From JAUILH01 sp964230215 (GTDB taxonomy: Bacteria > Bacteroidota > Bacteroidia > Flavobacteriales_D > JAUILH01), in assembly GCA_964230215.1 (NCBI GenBank), contig CAXRGQ010000016.1:1-64000 (forward strand): a stretch of 64,000 bases of DNA. The letters run 5' to 3'. The translations under genes were made by a program, and so were the position numbers. Below are positions 59,757 to 64,000 of this stretch, in pieces. A model generated the notes under the pieces. That model did not search any database. It was not told the DNA's origin and was given only the letters and a program-made list of their open reading frames with translations. The first letter of the stretch is position 1, and each line of letters begins with the position of its first letter.

Positions 59757-60800
59757 ATGCGCTCAATTAAAGACAATGTTCTACTCCTGTTTAAGGGACT
59801 CGCCATGGGCGCTGCAGATGTTGTGCCAGGCGTTTCTGGTGGAACAGTAGCATTTATCACAGGAATTTACGAAGAGCTCTTAGGTTCAATTGCCAGTTTT
59901 AAGTTCTCCTTACTAAAAACCATTAAAAACGATGGTATTAAAGCCGCATGGAAAGAGGTAAATGGTAATTTTCTAGTTGTATTGTTTGCGGGAATTTTAA
60001 TTTCTATTCTTAGCCTGGCCAAAGTTTTCAAGCACCTGCTGCATGATGAAGCCGTAGTATTATGGGGCTTTTTCTTTGGTCTTATTGTAGCCAGTATTCT
60101 TTTTATGGCTAAACAAATTGAGCGATGGGATAATAAAGCAATCATAGGGATAGTGATTGGAACAGCCATTGTTGCCGCCTTATCTATGATGCCAGCTTAT
60201 GGGAGTAGTGATAATCTATTGTTCATTTTTGTTAGCGGAATGATTGCTATATGCGCAATGATTTTACCCGGTGTTTCAGGTAGTTTTATCTTATTAATTC
60301 TTGGAGCATACGCGACTATTCAAACGGCCATAGCTGATCGAGATATACTGTTACTAGCGGTTTTTGCTGCAGGTTGTGGAATTGGTCTTTTGGCGTTCTC
60401 GCGCGCTTTAAAAAAGTTATTTGAATCTCAGAGAAATACTACAATGGCAGTCCTTACTGGATTTTTAGTTGGGTCATTATATAAAGTGTGGCCTTGGAAG
60501 AAGACGGTGAGTGTTAATGTAGTTGAAAAAGAAAGCCATGAAAGTACTCAAATAGCAATGGATCAACTTGGAGGCAAGTATGAAAGTCTTTCGGCATTCA
60601 ATAAATACGGACCAGAGCTTCCAGAAAACATTGAGGTATCAACTGTCGAGGAATCAAATGTGCTTTGGAACACTTATTCTTCAATCAACAATTCTGCTGA
60701 TCATCAGCTTTTATATGTGGTAATTTTTGCTTTAATTGGGTTTACCTTGGTGTTCGGAATGGACAAGTACGCACAATTAAAAGAAAAAAGAAATGCCTAA
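59757..60800 (+). CDS. DUF368 polytopic membrane protein (PopT-type polyprenyl-phosphate transporter family)
   Basis: A 347-residue protein with about eight membrane helices. Two inverted-repeat-like signatures: GAADVVPGVSGGTVAFITGIYE near the N-terminus and AMILPGVSGSFILLILGAY in the middle. DUF368 proteins have been reported, together with DedA proteins, as polyprenyl-phosphate flippases recycling the lipid carrier of cell-wall synthesis. A non-conserved soluble stretch of about 60 residues (VSVNVVEKESHESTQ... to SINNSADHQ) precedes the last helix. Overlaps aroE by 8 bases. Confidence 0.9.
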   Translation: MRSIKDNVLLLFKGLAMGAADVVPGVSGGTVAFITGIYEELLGSIASFKFSLLKTIKNDGIKAAWKEVNGNFLVVLFAGILISILSLAKVFKHLLHDEAVVLWGFFFGLIVASILFMAKQIERWDNKAIIGIVIGTAIVAALSMMPAYGSSDNLLFIFVSGMIAICAMILPGVSGSFILLILGAYATIQTAIADRDILLLAVFAAGCGIGLLAFSRALKKLFESQRNTTMAVLTGFLVGSLYKVWPWKKTVSVNVVEKESHESTQIAMDQLGGKYESLSAFNKYGPELPENIEVSTVEESNVLWNTYSSINNSADHQLLYVVIFALIGFTLVFGMDKYAQLKEKRNA

Positions 60801-61527
60801 AACATACGGACTTATTGGTCGATCTTTATCTCATTCTTTTTCCAAAACATATTTTGCGAATAAGTTTAAGGTAGAGAATATAGATGCAGAGTATCGAAAC
60901 TTTGAATTAGTAAACATTTCAGAATTCAAACACCTAGTTCATGAGCATAAGTTGGATGGATTAAATGTTACTATTCCCTACAAAAAAGAAATACTGCCAT
61001 TCTTGGATGTAAAGTCAGATGCTGTAGAAGCGATTGGAGCGTGCAATGTTGTAGCCATTGAGGGAAACAAGCTGGTTGGTTACAACACTGATTACCTTGG
61101 CTTCTCTAAGAGCTTACAAAACACCGTTCAAACACCTATATCAAACGCATTGATACTCGGAACGGGCGGAGCTTCAAGCGCAATACAATATGCATTAAAA
61201 CAATTAAACATTAGTTTTAAATTGGTAAGCAGGAAAGCTGTAGATGTTCATTTGTCATATGACGATTTAAAAGCAGTTCCAAAACTGATTGATGTGGACC
61301 TCATTGTTAATACCACACCTTTAGGCATGTATCCTAACGAAAATGAATATCCCGCACTACCCTATGATAATCTTAATCCTGACTGTTTATTGTTCGACTT
61401 GATTTATAATCCTGAAGAAAGTAAATTCTTGGCGAAGGGTCGAGAGCGTGGCTTAAAAACGAAAAACGGGCTTGAGATGCTTAAAATTCAGGCAGAGGAA
61501 TCCTATAAAATTTGGACGGCTATTTAG
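60793..61527 (+). CDS. aroE: Shikimate dehydrogenase
   Basis: A 244-residue NADP-dependent enzyme, the fourth step of aromatic amino acid synthesis. YGLIGRSLSHSFSK and LNVTIPYKKEI hold the shikimate-site serines and K64; YNTDYLGF carries D100; LILGTGGASSAIQYAL is the NADP loop; NTTPLGMYP and NGLEMLKIQAEESYKIW close the fold. Slightly shorter than the E. coli enzyme, as usual in Bacteroidota. Overlaps DUF368 by 8 bases at the start and the convergent gene by 8 bases at the end. Confidence 0.95.
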   Translation: MPKTYGLIGRSLSHSFSKTYFANKFKVENIDAEYRNFELVNISEFKHLVHEHKLDGLNVTIPYKKEILPFLDVKSDAVEAIGACNVVAIEGNKLVGYNTDYLGFSKSLQNTVQTPISNALILGTGGASSAIQYALKQLNISFKLVSRKAVDVHLSYDDLKAVPKLIDVDLIVNTTPLGMYPNENEYPALPYDNLNPDCLLFDLIYNPEESKFLAKGRERGLKTKNGLEMLKIQAEESYKIWTAI

Positions 61528-61858
61528 ACTTCTCCATCCAATTGATGTAGATCTCTTGTGCGCCATCTTCTCGCAATTGATCACATTTAAAGACAGATAA
61601 AGAATTCTCGAAATCCAATTTAACTACTAAGCTGTCCTTTTGGAAAGCCTTAGACATATTCTTGGGCTTGTATTTTTTTCCTTCAATTTCTATAACCCAT
61701 CCACAAGGCATGTCACCTCCATTTCCAAGGTTGACTATCATTCCTTTTTTATAAGATCTTGAATCATTCCCAGGTTCTTTGTCGCCTTTTTTTCCATCTT
61801 CACCTGTTCCTCCCATCAAACCCAGAGTATACATACAAATGATTACGAGTGCTTTCAT
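61520..61858 (-). CDS. Hypothetical small secreted protein
   Basis: A 112-residue protein. MKALVIICMYTLGLMGG looks like a short signal or anchor, followed by a Gly/Asp/Lys-rich linker (TGEDGKKGDKEPGNDS) and a small beta domain (GMIVNLGNGGDMPCGWVIEIEGKKYKPKNM...). Not recognised. It lies 46 bases downstream of the lipoprotein gene on the same strand. Confidence 0.75.
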   Translation of the reverse strand: MKALVIICMYTLGLMGGTGEDGKKGDKEPGNDSRSYKKGMIVNLGNGGDMPCGWVIEIEGKKYKPKNMSKAFQKDSLVVKLDFENSLSVFKCDQLREDGAQEIYINWMEKSK

Positions 61859-61904
61859 CCAACTAATTTTTCTGGTTTTGCTGCAATAATCTTACCAAAT
61901 TTCA

Positions 61905-62528
61905 TCAATACCCCCACTTAAAGTTGTTTAGATATAAATTATTGATGCTGTCTTTAAACTCTTCTTTGATGAATCTGTCGTTAAACTCTTCAACATCAAC
62001 AGGTTCGTACGCCAACTTCTTTTCATTCCATGCATGATTAATAGCAACCGTTCCTACACCTGGCACCCGATATTTTATTAACATATCATGTCCTCCTACT
62101 TTATTTGTACGTAGCTCTAGCAATTTGCCCATATAAAAATTCTGCTGTGAGTACTTTTCGTTCAGCTTTTTTAATACAATGACCGTTTTTGTAAACGATC
62201 CTTTTAATGCTCCCATTCTTGCATCCAAAATAAACCCCTCATTAAAGTCGCCAACGGTGTCTATAGGAAATACACGAAAAATCTCGTGGCTACAAACTGA
62301 AAGGCTGTCGTTGCCAACCGAATCATTTATGCAATACCCAAGTTCCTCCAAAACATTTGCTACTTCCGCACTAAAAAATGGTGGATAGACCTCTCCAATT
62401 AAAATGGTATCTGGAATAAACACAGGCTCTTCGAATACAGTTTCTTTGGCCTCCGGATCACTGCTATTACAGGCTGCAATAACACCAATAAATACAATAC
62501 TAATTATTCTAATTCCAACACTGCGCAC
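61905..62528 (-). CDS. Hypothetical lipoprotein
   Basis: About 207 residues if it starts at GTG 62528, which leaves 2 bases to the dapA stop; a TTG at 62535-62537 would overlap it. Lipobox VIAAC in IISIVFIGVIAACNSSD. The mature part is acidic in front and has beta-rich PGVGTVAINHAWNEKKLAYEPVDVEEF. No family. It directly follows dapA and may be co-transcribed with it; the same dapA-lipoprotein pair could be checked in relatives. Confidence 0.8.
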   Translation of the reverse strand: MRSVGIRIISIVFIGVIAACNSSDPEAKETVFEEPVFIPDTILIGEVYPPFFSAEVANVLEELGYCINDSVGNDSLSVCSHEIFRVFPIDTVGDFNEGFILDARMGALKGSFTKTVIVLKKLNEKYSQQNFYMGKLLELRTNKVGGHDMLIKYRVPGVGTVAINHAWNEKKLAYEPVDVEEFNDRFIKEEFKDSINNLYLNNFKWGY

Positions 62529-62530
62529 GC

Positions 62531-63403
62531 CTAGCAAACAATTTTTGTATGTTCATCATGAAGTAAAGCCAAGGTGGTATCACTTACTGGGAATAGTGGT
62601 AACCTTAAATGGTCTTCACAAATTCCCATGTGCGCTAAAACGGCTTTAATTCCTCCTGGATTTCCTTCCAAAAACAAATTACCAATTTGCGTAAGCACTT
62701 TATAGTGGGCATTTCTCGCGTCTACCATATTTCCAGCAGCTGATTCGTCAACAATTGTTTTGAATAGTTTAGGATAGGCATTTGATGCCACACTTATCAA
62801 GCCCTCACCTCCAGCAGCAATAATAGGCAATGTTAAAGCATCATCACCACTAAGCACCTCAAATCCAGCAGGCCGTTCCTTAATAATATGCATTATTTGC
62901 TCCAAGTTACCAGATGCTTCTTTTACAGCAACCATGTTATCAAGTCTTGCGATTTCTAAACATGTCTCGGCCGTAATGTTTGATGCTGTTCTTCCTGGCA
63001 CATTATAGACAATAATTGGATGATTTGTTGCTTCATTTAAAGCTCTGTAGTGAGCAAGAATTCCTTTTTGAGTAGGTTTATTATATGCAGGACTCGCACT
63101 TAATAGTCCGTCCACCATGTCATTTTTAAAATTCGCCATCTCCTCACATACAGCAGCCGTATTGTTCCCAGCAATTCCGTAGACTACCTTGGCTTGACGT
63201 GCATTTTGCGACACCACAGCATCTAGGACCGCCAACTTCTCTTTATCACTCATCGTAGCTGCTTCTCCGGTTGTTCCCATCACAACCAACACATCTGTAC
63301 CTCCATCCAATTGATGGGCAACCAGATTTTCTAGTCCTTCGAAATCAACATCTCCATTTGCCTTAAACGGTGTAACCAATGCCGTACCTAATCCTTTGAA
63401 CAT
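62531..63403 (-). CDS. dapA: 4-hydroxy-tetrahydrodipicolinate synthase
   Basis: A 290-residue TIM-barrel enzyme joining pyruvate and aspartate semialdehyde in lysine/diaminopimelate synthesis. VMGTTGEAATM (T44-T45), LLSASPAYNKPTQKGI (Y107), IVYNVPGRTASN (Y133, R138) and VAVKEASGN with the Schiff-base lysine K161 are all present. Normal length. A TACTTTTG box on the minus strand (63421-63428) is 18 bases before the start and may be its -7 box, without a clear -33 partner. Confidence 0.95.
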   Translation of the reverse strand: MFKGLGTALVTPFKANGDVDFEGLENLVAHQLDGGTDVLVVMGTTGEAATMSDKEKLAVLDAVVSQNARQAKVVYGIAGNNTAAVCEEMANFKNDMVDGLLSASPAYNKPTQKGILAHYRALNEATNHPIIVYNVPGRTASNITAETCLEIARLDNMVAVKEASGNLEQIMHIIKERPAGFEVLSGDDALTLPIIAAGGEGLISVASNAYPKLFKTIVDESAAGNMVDARNAHYKVLTQIGNLFLEGNPGGIKAVLAHMGICEDHLRLPLFPVSDTTLALLHDEHTKIVC

Positions 63404-63486
63404 ATCTTTAAATTTTGCCGCAAAAGTAAATTCTTTTACAATTTGTTTTATCTCTAATTTCTATTCTAAGCCCCAATGTTTAAAGC

Positions 63487-64000
63487 TTAACTATTTATGA
63501 TACTTAAGTAATGATTCACATGCTCGATAAGCTCCTTAGGAGTCAAGTTTTGTTTATCAACTGATATCATCATATCGTATAAATGCTCGTTCTTCTCTGA
63601 ATGTTTACCCAACTTAAAACTAGCGTTGCTTTGTTTTACAATGTGTTTTATGGGCATGTCATCATCCAAAGACAAGTCTATCAAAATATTGTAAGGTTCG
63701 GTTATAAAATTCTCCACTATGGTGCCCGATGGTAATTGCTGCCAGTTAGTGTCTTTCTTGGTGAAGGTCTCAAAATCAACCCTTGGCTTTATGTAAGCAG
63801 GCGTTTCTTTATCCTCTATATAACACAATGCCATCAGATTTTTAATGCCATGCTCATCTTTAAGAAAACTCATGTACTTACGTATTACTCCGTAGTGCTC
63901 CTCTCCTCTTTCTTTAAATATCAGTGCGATACTCTCTGCTTCCGCATAGTTATACACACGTTTATCTCGCTTAGCCTCCTCCTGTTTTGAGCCAGCCAGT
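63487..64000 (-). CDS. DUF6913-like protein, 5' end beyond the window
   Basis: At least 171 residues visible. The internal GTG at 63957 could be taken for a start, but the frame stays open upstream to the window edge and reads LAGSKQEEAKRDKR-VYNYAEAESIALIFKERGEEHY, a natural basic lead-in, so the gene is longer. The mature sequence has ALCYIEDKETPAYIKP, FTKKDTNWQQLPSG and a C-terminal SVDKQNLTPKELIEHVNHYL. It resembles the small Bacteroidota DUF6913 family, role unknown. No signal peptide visible in the part seen. Confidence 0.75.
   Translation of the reverse strand, partial: LAGSKQEEAKRDKRVYNYAEAESIALIFKERGEEHYGVIRKYMSFLKDEHGIKNLMALCYIEDKETPAYIKPRVDFETFTKKDTNWQQLPSGTIVENFITEPYNILIDLSLDDDMPIKHIVKQSNASFKLGKHSEKNEHLYDMMISVDKQNLTPKELIEHVNHYLSIINS

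Overview
The window looks like chromosome from a low-GC Bacteroidota bacterium, most likely a marine-type member of Flavobacteriales. The support is family content: type IX secretion (PorQ, and two secreted proteins with the C-terminal sorting domain), a GLPGLI-family protein, a GWxTD-type protein, an outer-membrane beta-barrel protein with a carboxypeptidase-regulatory-like front end, a Bacteroidota-style GlmU-like protein, a DUF2027/Smr protein and many lipoproteins. Promoters that can be read follow the Bacteroidota pattern TTG-N(16-23)-TAnnTTTG. Most of the window is ordinary housekeeping and envelope genes, tightly packed, often with 0-5 base spacing or 4-base overlaps.

Layout. 0.3-3.6 kb: Smr protein, then a plus-strand run of Nudix hydrolase, unknown protein, EEP nuclease and HEXXH metallopeptidase-like protein, meeting a SpoIIE/PP2C phosphatase. 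4.5-5.8 kb: cold-shock protein, thioesterase, DUF1801. 5.8-14.2 kb: a ten-gene minus-strand run (photolyase, MarR, unknown, GNAT, M20 amidohydrolase, alanine racemase, a second PLP racemase, MFS transporter, CorA, DUF1801). 14.3-19.1 kb: ferredoxin-like protein, Kazal lipoprotein, WG-repeat protein, lipoprotein, lgt. 19.1-33.6 kb: secreted and outer-membrane proteins, xth, peroxiredoxin-like lipoprotein, methyltransferase, and a cyclase-HD fusion. 34.6-41.8 kb: two TPR-SpoIIE signalling phosphatases and a dense field of palindromic repeats, duplicated gene ends and a REP-associated transposase. 42-50 kb: tRNA-Ser, GWxTD gene with a duplicated 3' end around an inserted gene, glycosyltransferase, aroQ, xerD, and a 7TM-SpoIIE protein. 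50-57 kb: cmk, porQ, serine hydrolase, lon, GlmU-like, rpmE2. 57-64 kb: TPR, ComA-like, rhodanese, DUF368, aroE, lipoprotein, dapA, and a protein cut by the right edge.

The most unusual region is 36.4-41.8 kb. One SpoIIE gene carries two in-frame insertions each bounded by perfect inverted repeats. Each of the two tandem SpoIIE genes, and a third truncated one, is followed by a stem-loop repeat and then by a second short copy of the SpoIIE C-terminal codons (LDDVCVIGV-stop). A transposase of the REP-associated type sits between inverted copies of a REP-like palindrome, and the third SpoIIE fragment is caught between two such palindromes. A second case of a duplicated gene 3' end flanking a foreign-looking gene occurs at 43.6-45.2 kb (perfect 84-bp direct repeat). 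No CRISPR array, rRNA or prophage was seen.

Genes probably working together: amidohydrolase, two racemases and transporter (amino-acid or D-amino-acid metabolism); lgt with the many lipoproteins; porQ with the two sorting-domain proteins; DUF368 with envelope synthesis; aroQ and aroE in the shikimate pathway; dapA in lysine and diaminopimelate synthesis; four intact SpoIIE-type phosphatases as signalling outputs.
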